Source: JAFHCF01 sp048497495
Lineage (GTDB): Bacteria > Pseudomonadota > Alphaproteobacteria > Rhizobiales > Ancalomicrobiaceae
Assembly: GCA_048497495.1 (NCBI GenBank)
Contig: JAFHCF010000032.1
Coordinates: 1 to 6,201 of the forward strand
DNA length: 6,201 bases
Direction: 5' to 3'
Shown here: positions 1 through 5,279 of the stretch, piece after piece
Layout of the letters: the number at the start of each line of letters is the position of its first letter
Position numbering within the stretch: position 1 is the stretch's first letter
Translations under genes and position numbers: made by a program
The notes under the pieces: generated by a model
The model's input: only the letters and a program-made list of their open reading frames with translations
What the model was told of the DNA's origin: nothing
Database searches by the model: none

Positions 1-500
1 GCCCTCGGGCCGGCCGAAACGTCGCCGCACCCGACTTTTCGCGATCGGCGCAACGCTCCGCTAACCCTCGCCCACGACGACGACGCGCGTTCCCGCCGCC
101 CGCACGCACGCCTCACACCCGTCAATCCATTGAATTCATTTATTTTTATTCGGGGAATGGCCGATCCCCGGGATTCGACGCGATTTGTCGGAAAATTCGC
201 CTCGAAAACCGCCGTGTTTCTTCGGCCATACGAAAGCCGGCGCTGTCACATTGGTCCCGTCGCCGATCAAGCCCAGCCCTTCCCCCGCTGGCTCGGCGAG
301 GGATCGACCGGCGTCCCCATAGCCGTCGCATCCCGAGAGGTAGAACGAAGTCTCGCGGGCTCGGTCGCGTCCCCACCCTCCCCGTCCCCAGTGGATTGGG
401 TCCGCCGATAGGGCCGGTGCCTCGTGCGCCGGCCCGCTTCGTTTCGAACAGGCGCACCGCGACGGAACGCGACATCCGATCGTCGCCTCCGGACTTCGTC
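1..500. other. Left-end stretch without a recognisable gene
   Basis: I find no convincing gene here. Open frames exist on both strands, but their translations are arginine- and proline-rich, have no recognisable motif and lack good ribosome binding sites. Two structures stand out. An AT-rich patch at about 121-150 is unusual against the GC-rich background and could be a promoter or UP-like element. It is followed directly by a 6-bp hairpin (arms 151-156 and 165-170, 8-nt loop). A second, GC-rich hairpin lies at 411-435. On neither strand is a hairpin followed by a clear U tract. The stretch may simply be the 3' flank of the carbonic anhydrase gene plus the flank of a gene beyond the left edge. 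Confidence 0.55.
411..435 (-). terminator. GC-rich hairpin downstream of the carbonic anhydrase gene (possible terminator)
   Basis: The arms 411-420 and 426-435 pair around a 5-nt loop. There are nine Watson-Crick pairs plus one T:G wobble when read on the plus strand, or one A-C mismatch when read on the minus strand. The hairpin lies 65 bases past the stop codon of the minus-strand carbonic anhydrase gene, so it could end that transcript. No U-rich tract follows it in that direction, so it is not a textbook intrinsic terminator. Confidence 0.25.
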
Positions 501-1028
501 TCACACCCGCTTCAAGCCCGCGGCGAAGCGTCGAGCATTGCCGACATAGCTCGCCGCCGACGCCCCGAGACGGGCCACGGCCGCCGCGTCGAGGGTTCTG
601 ATCGCCTTGGCCGGCGCGCCGACGATCAGCGAATTGTCGGGAAACACCTTGCCCTCGGTCACCAGGGCCCCGGCGCCGACCAGCGAGTTGTCGCCGATCA
701 CGGCGCCGTTGAGGATGGTCGCCCCCATGCCGATCAGCGTGTTGGCGCCGATGGTGCAGCCGTGCAGCGTCACCTTGTGACCGATGGTGCAGTCTGGGCC
801 GATCACCAGCGGAAAGCCCATGTCGGTGTGCAGCACCGAGAGGTCCTGGACGTTGGAGCGCTCGCCGATCTCGATCCATTCGTTGTCGCCGCGCAGCACC
901 GCGCCGAACCAGACGCTGGCGTCGCGCTTCAGCCGCACCCGACCGATCACCTCGGCGCTCGGCGCCACCCAGTAGTGCCCCGCCTCGGGAAGGTCCGGTC
1001 GCACCCCGTCGAGTTCCCAGATCGCCAT
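501..1028 (-). CDS. Gamma carbonic anhydrase family protein (left-handed beta-helix)
   Basis: A 175-residue protein of the gamma carbonic anhydrase / YrdA-PaaY-CaiE type. The family consists of trimeric cytoplasmic left-handed beta-helix proteins, and active members hydrate CO2 to bicarbonate with a metal held by three histidines from two adjacent subunits. Hexapeptide-repeat sequence runs from about residue 22 to 140. The ligand set is visible: H67 in VLHTD, then H84 and H89 in IGHKVTLHG. The supporting residues R46 and D48 (RGD) and Q61 and D62 (VQD) are also present, so the metal site looks complete. A helical C-terminus (about 145-175) is normal for the family, as is the length. The frame is open back to 1079, but the ATG at 1028 has AAGGGAG at 1042-1036 with a good 7-nt spacer; the adjacent ATG at 1031 is the alternative. 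The gene lies 97 bases downstream of the chemoreceptor gene on the same strand and could be co-transcribed with it. Many members of this family have low or untested carbonic anhydrase activity, so the reaction is inferred. Confidence 0.93.
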   Translation of the reverse strand: MAIWELDGVRPDLPEAGHYWVAPSAEVIGRVRLKRDASVWFGAVLRGDNEWIEIGERSNVQDLSVLHTDMGFPLVIGPDCTIGHKVTLHGCTIGANTLIGMGATILNGAVIGDNSLVGAGALVTEGKVFPDNSLIVGAPAKAIRTLDAAAVARLGASAASYVGNARRFAAGLKRV

Positions 1029-1125
1029 CATCCGACTCCCTTGCGCGAGCCCCCGATGGGCGTCGCCGACGAGGTTCAAGATGACGATCTCCGTCCGGCT
1101 GGCAAGCCCGGCGGGGGATGGCGGC

Positions 1126-2505
1126 TCAGCGCCGCGCGATCAGCCGTTCGAGACAGGCGACCACCGCCACCGAGGCCCGGTTCATCGCGTCATAGGCGGC
1201 GTAGGCGCCCTCGCGATTCCCCTGCTTGATCAATTCGGCCACCCGCCGCCCTTCGACATGGACGGCCTCGTGCACCGGCAGCAACTCGCGGAAGGCCGGA
1301 TTGCCGCGGACCGTCTCGTCGGTGATCGCCGCGTACCAGACGCCCAGTCGGCATTGGCGATGATCGGCGAGTTCGTCCGGCCTCAGGCTCTTCAACCCGA
1401 CCAGCACCTCCGCCAGCCGCTTCTTCCACATGAAGTGGTCGGACTTGGCCCGGTGCAGCACCAGATCGGGAATGGCATTGGCTTCGGCATCGGCGAACTG
1501 ATGCTCGATCGTCGCCTCGCAGGACCCGACTGCCGCGATCACGGCATCGGCGAAATCGGCCGCCCGCGCCGTGTGCTCGTTGATGGCGTGGATGCCGGCG
1601 GACAGTTCGCCGACCGCCGAGCTCTGTTCGCCGAGGACGCCGGCGATCTCCTGCATGCGTGCCGCGCTCTCCTCCACCACGACCCGCACGTCGTCGATGC
1701 GCGCCCGCGCCCCTTCCGACCGGCCGGCGCTCACGTCGACCAGTTCGCGCACCGCGTGGATGCTGCCGCCGAGATCGGCGACGTGCTGCTCCAGCCGCTG
1801 GATGCGGGCGCGAATGTCGTCGGTCGCCTTCTGGGTCTGGCCCGACAGCATCTTGACCTCGCTCGCCACCACCGCGAAGCCACGCCCGGCCTCACCGGCG
1901 CGCGCCGCCTCGATCGTGGCGTTCAGCGCCAGCAGGTTGGTCTGCTGGGCGAGACCGTCGATGGTGCCGACGAAGGTGCCGATCTGCGAGGCGGCCTCCC
2001 GCAACAGCCCGGAGACCGCGTCCATCTTTTCGAAGGAGGCGCCGATGGCGAGGCTCGCCTCGGTCGCCGAACGGGTCGCCTCGACCCCCTCGGCGGTGGC
2101 GCGCGCCGCCTGCCCCATCGCCTGCGAGACCGAGTCCGCCGTCGCGGCGATCTGTTGGATCGAGGCGTTCAATTCCTCGACACCCGCCGCCATGCCCTCG
2201 GCGCGCGCCGCGCTCTCGCGCGCTTCGCCGGTGATCCTGGCCGAGGCCGCCATCGCCTCGCTCGCCTCCATCGAGAAGGAGACGGTGTTGTGCAACATCG
2301 AGGCATCGCGCGCCGCGATCGCCGCGTCGAGGCCGCGCAGCGATTCGCGCAGGATCGGCGGCAGATCGACCGCTTCGGGAAAGCCTCGCCGACCGGCGAT
2401 CGCGGCCAGCACGCCGACCAGCGCCATCACGTCGACGCCGGGGGCGACGGCCTCCGGCTCGGGGGAGTTCGAAGCAGACGACCGGCGGCGGGATGAAAAG
2501 AACAT
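1126..2505 (-). CDS. Soluble methyl-accepting chemotaxis protein with C-terminal CZB zinc-binding domain
   Basis: A 459-residue chemoreceptor. The long coiled-coil signalling domain spans about residues 60-330. Its hairpin tip at about 182-217 carries the conserved core GLAQQTNLLALNATIEAARAGE, quoted here as GLAQQTNLLALN followed by ATIEAARAGE, which is where receptors contact CheA and CheW. The C-terminus (about 350-450) matches the chemoreceptor zinc-binding (CZB) pattern: H357 in SDHFMWKKRL, C385 in CRLGVWY, then H412 and H416 in HEAVH. I see no convincing transmembrane helix pair, HAMP domain or PAS domain, so it is probably cytoplasmic, in the same general class as Helicobacter TlpD. CZB domains bind zinc and are reported to respond to oxidants or zinc; the ligand sensed here is unknown. 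There is no NWETF-type tail. The ATG at 2505 is chosen because GAGG lies at 2514-2511 with a 5-nt spacer. The upstream in-frame GTG at 2532 has no Shine-Dalgarno sequence. Confidence 0.93.
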   Translation of the reverse strand: MFFSSRRRSSASNSPEPEAVAPGVDVMALVGVLAAIAGRRGFPEAVDLPPILRESLRGLDAAIAARDASMLHNTVSFSMEASEAMAASARITGEARESAARAEGMAAGVEELNASIQQIAATADSVSQAMGQAARATAEGVEATRSATEASLAIGASFEKMDAVSGLLREAASQIGTFVGTIDGLAQQTNLLALNATIEAARAGEAGRGFAVVASEVKMLSGQTQKATDDIRARIQRLEQHVADLGGSIHAVRELVDVSAGRSEGARARIDDVRVVVEESAARMQEIAGVLGEQSSAVGELSAGIHAINEHTARAADFADAVIAAVGSCEATIEHQFADAEANAIPDLVLHRAKSDHFMWKKRLAEVLVGLKSLRPDELADHRQCRLGVWYAAITDETVRGNPAFRELLPVHEAVHVEGRRVAELIKQGNREGAYAAYDAMNRASVAVVACLERLIARR

Positions 2506-2510
2506 GACGA

Positions 2511-2538
2511 CCTCGTGACTGTCGGATCTCACGAGATC
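2511..2538 (-). promoter_or_regulatory. Leader hairpin overlapping the chemoreceptor ribosome binding site
   Basis: In the chemoreceptor leader, 2529-2535 and 2512-2518 form a perfect 7-bp inverted repeat (CTCGTGA / TCACGAG) around a 10-nt loop. The downstream arm overlaps the GAGG Shine-Dalgarno sequence at 2514-2511. A second dyad, GATCTC-AC-GAGATC at 2525-2538, shares bases with the first, so the two folds exclude each other. In the mRNA the first fold could hide the ribosome binding site, while the DNA dyad could instead be a protein operator. This rests on base pairing alone, and chance formation at this GC content is possible. Confidence 0.3.
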
Positions 2539-2709
2539 TGGGCCACGAATCCCTAATAGATGCCTTATTTTTACGACATACGTTGAAATACCACCCTCGA
2601 AACGACAGAATATGCCGTAACGATTTCATCGATTTAGGACGGCCGGACAATCAATTGGTGATTTGACGCGAAAAGCAAGCATTGCGCGCATCGACGAGGG
2701 CGTCGCGCC

Positions 2710-3039
2710 TCAGATCAGCCCGCCGCGCATGGCGAGCACCAGTTGCACCACGACGATGCCCGAGCACAGGCTCCAACCGGTGGCGATGGCGGTCGAGGCG
2801 ACCAGCCAGCCGACCGGGCGCTTCTCCAACATCCGGCCGCGAATGGCGTTGCGCATGATGATGAAGGGGCCGGCGAAGGCGCACAGCAGCACCCCGAGCA
2901 GGCCCCTGCCGATCGTCTCGAGATCGATGGCGAAGCGCACCGGCCGATCGGTCAGCAACTGGTGAAACGAGGAGAGGATGCCGGCCGCCACGAAACCGCA
3001 GGCCGCGGCATAGGCGGCGATGGCCAACTCGTACAACAT
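2710..3039 (-). CDS. Small three-helix membrane protein of unknown function (DUF6949-like)
   Basis: A 109-residue hydrophobic protein with three likely membrane helices at about residues 4-26, 43-63 and 77-103. A basic segment (RNAIRGRMLEKRP, about 63-75) between helices two and three probably faces the cytoplasm. No catalytic motif is visible. The pattern (AYAAACGF near the start, then SSFHQLLTDRPVRFAI, then GPFIIMRNA) resembles short conserved hypothetical membrane proteins of Rhizobiales that I associate with DUF6949. That assignment is from memory and uncertain. The ATG at 3039 places the first helix directly at the N-terminus, as expected for such a protein, although its ribosome binding site is weak. 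It is divergent from the anchored protein at 3178-3834, and a CtrA-type site ends only 18 bases upstream of its start codon. Its function is unknown. Confidence 0.75.
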   Translation of the reverse strand: MLYELAIAAYAAACGFVAAGILSSFHQLLTDRPVRFAIDLETIGRGLLGVLLCAFAGPFIIMRNAIRGRMLEKRPVGWLVASTAIATGWSLCSGIVVVQLVLAMRGGLI

Positions 3040-3057
3040 GGGCGCGCCCCGCTCTCG

Positions 3058-3073
3058 TTAACGCTTTCTTAAC
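3058..3073. promoter_or_regulatory. Full CtrA-type binding site (TTAA-N7-TTAAC)
   Basis: TTAA at 3058-3061, a 7-nt spacer CGCTTTC, and TTAAC at 3069-3073 match the consensus for the alphaproteobacterial cell-cycle regulator CtrA. The site lies between divergent genes, 18 bases upstream of the start of the small membrane protein and about 105 bases upstream of the anchored protein. Given the high GC content, an exact match in an intergenic region is unlikely by chance. Its position so close to the minus-strand gene suggests repression of that gene or overlap with its promoter, while either effect is possible on the plus-strand gene. Confidence 0.65.
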
Positions 3074-3137
3074 GATTACCATGAGCTCCGACCCGTGTCG
3101 CGCCCGAGCACGCTTCCCGCTTGCCTCGTCTGCCGGG

Positions 3138-3145
3138 ATGGTTAA
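3138..3145 (-). promoter_or_regulatory. CtrA half-site (TTAACCAT)
   Basis: Read on the minus strand this is TTAACCAT, the second form of the CtrA recognition motif described in Caulobacter. It is 33 bases upstream of the ATG of the anchored protein and in the same 138-base intergenic region as the full site. A GANTC sequence, the CcrM methylation target, lies at 3171-3175 just before that ATG. The half-site alone would be weak evidence; its pairing with the full site makes it worth recording. Confidence 0.45.
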
Positions 3146-3177
3146 TGCCGGTTCGATCGCCAGCGGGAGAGAGTCGC

Positions 3178-3834
3178 ATGTCGCCGAAGCTCTGGGCTCT
3201 GATCGGTGTCGGGGCGACCCTCGCCGCCGTGGCGGTGGTCGTTTGGCGCGACGACGGACGCGCCACACCGGAGACCTCCGATGAGGTGGTTCGCCTCGAG
3301 GTCGGCGGCCGCCCGCTCGAGATCCCCCTCAACGCCATCCGCTTCGACGGCCAGCGGCGGCCCGGCCCGCAGGCCCGCCTCGACCTCGCCCTGTCCTGGC
3401 CCGAACTCGAAGGGCGCCGGCCCGCGACCTCGGCGCGCTTCGACACGCCCGATCTCGCCCCCGACATCCTCTTCCTCACCATCGAACCGCGTCGCGACGG
3501 CTGGGATTCCGCCTCCCGTCTGTCCGCCGTCTATGCCCGCTTCTTCGTCGGCGAGCCCTGGGAGGGCCCCGGCGGCCTCCAGGGGCGGCGACTGGCGCCG
3601 AAGTCGGGCTACGACGATGAAGAGATCTGGCTCGAGCCCGGCGCGGTGCGCCCCTTCGTCGCCCGCTGCTTCCCCCTCGCCCCCGCGACCCCGCCGACCG
3701 TCTGCCTGCACGACACGGTCCGCGGCTCCCTCTCGGTGTCGCTGCGCTTCCCCAAGGTGCTGCTCGACCGATGGCGCGAGATCGACGCCGGCCTCGACAG
3801 CCGCCTCGGCGCCTGGGGCGTCGAGACCCGCTGA
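3178..3834 (+). CDS. N-terminally anchored, probably periplasmic protein of unknown function
   Basis: A 218-residue protein I do not recognise. A short basic start (K4) precedes one hydrophobic helix at about residues 5-23, followed by RDD and a soluble domain of about 190 residues. There is no clear signal-peptidase site, so a membrane anchor with the domain in the periplasm is the best reading. The soluble part contains beta-rich stretches (DILFLTIEPRR at about 96-106, SLSVSLRFPKVLLDRW at about 184-199) and an acidic YDDEEIW segment at 145-151. Only two cysteines occur, C164 and C176, spaced as if for a disulfide, which would fit the periplasm. No enzyme motif is visible. The ATG at 3178 has GGAG at 3166-3169 with an 8-nt spacer. 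An in-frame TTG at 3121 would add 19 residues ahead of the helix and is less likely. CtrA-type sites lie upstream and a strong terminator follows 40 bases after the stop. Confidence 0.8.
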   Translation: MSPKLWALIGVGATLAAVAVVVWRDDGRATPETSDEVVRLEVGGRPLEIPLNAIRFDGQRRPGPQARLDLALSWPELEGRRPATSARFDTPDLAPDILFLTIEPRRDGWDSASRLSAVYARFFVGEPWEGPGGLQGRRLAPKSGYDDEEIWLEPGAVRPFVARCFPLAPATPPTVCLHDTVRGSLSVSLRFPKVLLDRWREIDAGLDSRLGAWGVETR

Positions 3835-3874
3835 GGGCCACTCCGCCGTCTCGCTCGCTCATCACGTCTCGAAC

Positions 3875-3912
3875 GAAGAACGCCCCGGTCGCGATCGGCC
3901 GGGGCGTTCTTC
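3875..3912. terminator. Strong bidirectional hairpin terminator
   Basis: A perfect 14-bp inverted repeat (arms 3875-3888 and 3899-3912) is extended inward by a U:G wobble and two more pairs to a CGAT tetraloop at 3892-3895. The outer ends are A-rich on one side (GAAGAA) and T-rich on the other (TTCTTC), so either strand ends its hairpin in a short U-rich run. It lies between the convergent anchored-protein gene (stop at 3834) and DUF3126 gene (stop at 3941) and can serve both. Confidence 0.85.
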
Positions 3913-3940
3913 TCGATCGCATCTCGCGTCGGTGGGAGCC

Positions 3941-4153
3941 TCACTCCTCGAGGTCCATCTCCAGGATGGCCATCTGCAGGTTCCAGGAGATCTCGCCGTC
4001 CTCGTCGTCACGGTAGATCACCGCGATGAACTCGTCGCCGATGAACACCTCGGCGGAGTCCTTCTTCTTCGGACGGGCGACCACCTTGATGGTGTCGAGC
4101 TCGAACTTGCGCTGGAGATAGGCCTGCAGCTTGGCGAGTTCGGTCTTGTCCAA
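3941..4153 (-). CDS. DUF3126-type conserved alphaproteobacterial protein, TTG start
   Basis: A 70-residue soluble, charged protein. The sequence MDKTELAKLQAYLQRKF, then VVARPKKKDSAEVFIGDEF, then QMAILEMDLEE follows the full-length pattern of the DUF3126 family, small alphaproteobacterial proteins of unknown function. Conserved features are the basic PKKKDSAEV segment (about 28-36), the GDEFIAV strand (about 39-45), an acidic DDEDGE turn (49-54) and the acidic C-terminus. The start is a TTG at 4153 with GGAG at 4165-4162 and an 8-nt spacer. No ATG or GTG fits the family's N-terminus. A longer frame open to 4306 would add a 51-residue extension that is arginine-rich and unlike the family. It follows cysE on the same strand after a 149-base gap, and I recall the same neighbourhood in other Rhizobiales. 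Its role is unknown; the linkage hints at cysteine metabolism or simple co-transcription. Confidence 0.88.
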   Translation of the reverse strand: MDKTELAKLQAYLQRKFELDTIKVVARPKKKDSAEVFIGDEFIAVIYRDDEDGEISWNLQMAILEMDLEE

Positions 4154-4266
4154 GGGGTGTACTCCAGTTGATTGGGCGTCGGTTCGGCCACGCGACGAAC
4201 GGCGACCGGCACGGCGCCGCTTGTGACACGAAGCCGTCCCCCACGTCAAAGGCGGATTTCCGCGAC

Positions 4267-4285
4267 TTTCCCCCGCTTGGGGAAA
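4267..4285 (-). other. Hairpin between cysE and the DUF3126 gene
   Basis: The arms TTTCCCC (4267-4273) and GGGGAAA (4279-4285) form a 7-bp stem with a 5-nt loop. It starts 17 bases after the cysE stop codon in the direction of transcription. No U tract follows on the minus strand, so complete termination is doubtful. It could weaken read-through or protect the 3' end of the cysE message, which would lower expression of the downstream DUF3126 gene relative to cysE. Confidence 0.3.
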
Positions 4286-4302
4286 ACCGCGAGGCCGCCC
4301 GA

Positions 4303-5121
4303 TCACGCCTCGTCGAGCATCTGGTCCATCGCCCGCGACGGTTCACTGCACGCCACCTCGCCGACCACCCGCGCCGGCACCCCGGCGACGGTGGTGCGCG
4401 GCGGCACCGTGTGCAGCACCACCGAACCGGCGGCGACCCGGGCGCAATGGCCCACCTCGATGTTGCCCAGCACCTTGGCGCCGGCGCCGATCAGGACGCC
4501 CGCCCGGATCTTCGGATGGCGATCGCCGCTCTCCTTGCCGGTGCCGCCGAGGGTGACGCCCTGCAGGATCGACACGTCGTCCTCGATCACCGCGGTGGCG
4601 CCGACGACGATGCCGGTAGCGTGGTCGAAGAACAGTCCGCGTCCCACCGGAACCTGGGGGTGGATGTCGGTCTGGAACACTTCCGATGCCCGGCTCTGCA
4701 GATAGAGCGCGAAGTCGCGCCGGCCGTGCCGCCACAGCCAGTTGGCCAGACGATGGGTCTGGATGGCGTGGAAACCCTTGAAGTAGAGGATCGGCTCGAT
4801 CAGCCGCTCGCAGGCCGGATCGCGATCGAACACCGCCTGGAGATCGACGCGGAAGATCTCGCCGAGCTGCGGCTCGTCGCCGAGCGCCTCCTCGTAGGTC
4901 TGGCGAACCAGCGCCTCCTTGACGGTCGGATGTCCGAGCCGCTCGGCGACCCGGTGGACGATGGCATCCTCCAGCCGGCCGTGGTTGAGCACGGTCTCCC
5001 AGATGAAGCTGGCGAGTGCCGGCTCCGACGCCGCCATCGCCTCCGCCTCGTCGCGGACGCGGCGCCAGATCGGGTCGATGTCGTGGATGACGGCGGAGGC
5101 CGCCTGAATGTTCTGTGCCAT
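4303..5121 (-). CDS. cysE: Serine O-acetyltransferase
   Basis: A 272-residue cytoplasmic enzyme that transfers acetyl from acetyl-CoA to L-serine, giving O-acetylserine, the committed step of cysteine synthesis. The helical N-terminal SATase domain spans about residues 12-118 (DPIWRRVRDEAEAMAASEP onward). The left-handed beta-helix acyltransferase domain runs from about 150 to 245. Catalytic residues by alignment to E. coli CysE are D152 (in TDIHP), H167 (in FFDHATG) and H202 (in DRHPKI). The GGTGKE loop precedes H202. The ATG at 5121 has a very strong ribosome binding site (repeated GGAGGAG, about 5139-5127); an open extension to 5307 is arginine-rich and unlikely to be translated. The protein ends MDQMLDEA, about ten residues short of the E. 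coli tail past the shared MDQ, and lacks the terminal isoleucine used to dock into CysK. The gene is divergent from the crotonase gene and upstream of the DUF3126 gene. Confidence 0.96.
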   Translation of the reverse strand: MAQNIQAASAVIHDIDPIWRRVRDEAEAMAASEPALASFIWETVLNHGRLEDAIVHRVAERLGHPTVKEALVRQTYEEALGDEPQLGEIFRVDLQAVFDRDPACERLIEPILYFKGFHAIQTHRLANWLWRHGRRDFALYLQSRASEVFQTDIHPQVPVGRGLFFDHATGIVVGATAVIEDDVSILQGVTLGGTGKESGDRHPKIRAGVLIGAGAKVLGNIEVGHCARVAAGSVVLHTVPPRTTVAGVPARVVGEVACSEPSRAMDQMLDEA

Positions 5122-5169
5122 GGATCTCCTCCTCCTCCACGGGTTCAAGGCCCGGGACGACGACGCAAC

Positions 5170-5197
5170 ACCATACCCCGTTTCGCATGACAGCCAA
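5170..5197 (-). promoter_or_regulatory. Candidate housekeeping promoter for cysE
   Basis: Reading the minus strand, TTGGCT at 5197-5192 and TATGGT at 5175-5170 are separated by 16 bases and resemble -35 and -10 boxes (four of six matches each). A start of transcription near 5163 would give a leader of about 40 bases before the cysE ATG, with the strong ribosome binding site at its end. On the plus strand a TTGACG at 5216-5221 could be a -35 box for the crotonase gene, but no good -10 box follows. Confidence 0.35.
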
Positions 5198-5279
5198 ACG
5201 GCGTGTTCCGACGGGTTGACGGAAGGGGAAACACCTCTTCCCATTGCCCCGCCCGCGCCCTTCATCCGGAGTCTCGCCG

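Noticed and set aside
130..411. Possible 93-residue plus-strand gene in the gene-less left end
   Set aside because: There is no ribosome binding site, no recognisable motif and a composition like random GC-rich translation. The AT-rich start makes the first residues look natural, but the rest does not.
136..879. A 247-codon open frame on the minus strand
   Set aside because: It overlaps the carbonic anhydrase gene in another frame; its translation is low-complexity and arginine-rich with no family pattern.
1034..1038. GANTC methylation targets just before start codons (1034-1038, 3171-3175, 5269-5273) as a shared cell-cycle signal
   Set aside because: All three arise within or just after purine-rich Shine-Dalgarno sequences, and GANTC is not more frequent in this window than expected by composition. 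Only the one beside the CtrA-type sites is worth mention.
1081..2496. A 471-codon open frame on the plus strand, with a second one at 1571-2518
   Set aside because: Both are antisense to the chemoreceptor gene, which has full-length family motifs. The plus-strand translations are rich in Arg, His, Asp and Gly or in Ala and Ser with no domain, as expected from high GC at third positions.
2611..2637. CTAAA-N15-CGGCATA upstream of the chemoreceptor gene, resembling a flagellar sigma-28 promoter
   Set aside because: The -10 match to GCCGATAA is poor, and Rhizobiales generally do not use this sigma factor for chemotaxis genes. The AT-rich region 2549-2640 probably holds the promoter, but I cannot fix its boxes.
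2671..2705. Possible terminator after the small membrane protein gene
   Set aside because: The stems are only 4-5 bp (CGACG/CGTCG at 2692-2705; GCAA/TTGC nearby), and although a short U run follows at 2674-2671, the structure is too weak to call.
2651..3268. A 205-codon minus-strand frame spanning the divergent intergenic region
   Set aside because: It covers the small membrane protein in a different frame and runs through the CtrA-type sites; the product is Arg-rich without motifs.
3206..4171. A 321-codon plus-strand frame running through the terminator
   Set aside because: It is a frame-shifted shadow of the anchored-protein gene (Ser/Pro/Arg-rich) that continues across the strong terminator and the antisense of the DUF3126 gene.
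4168..5190. A 340-codon plus-strand frame antisense to cysE
   Set aside because: cysE has all catalytic residues and a strong ribosome binding site on the minus strand; the antisense translation has no domain.
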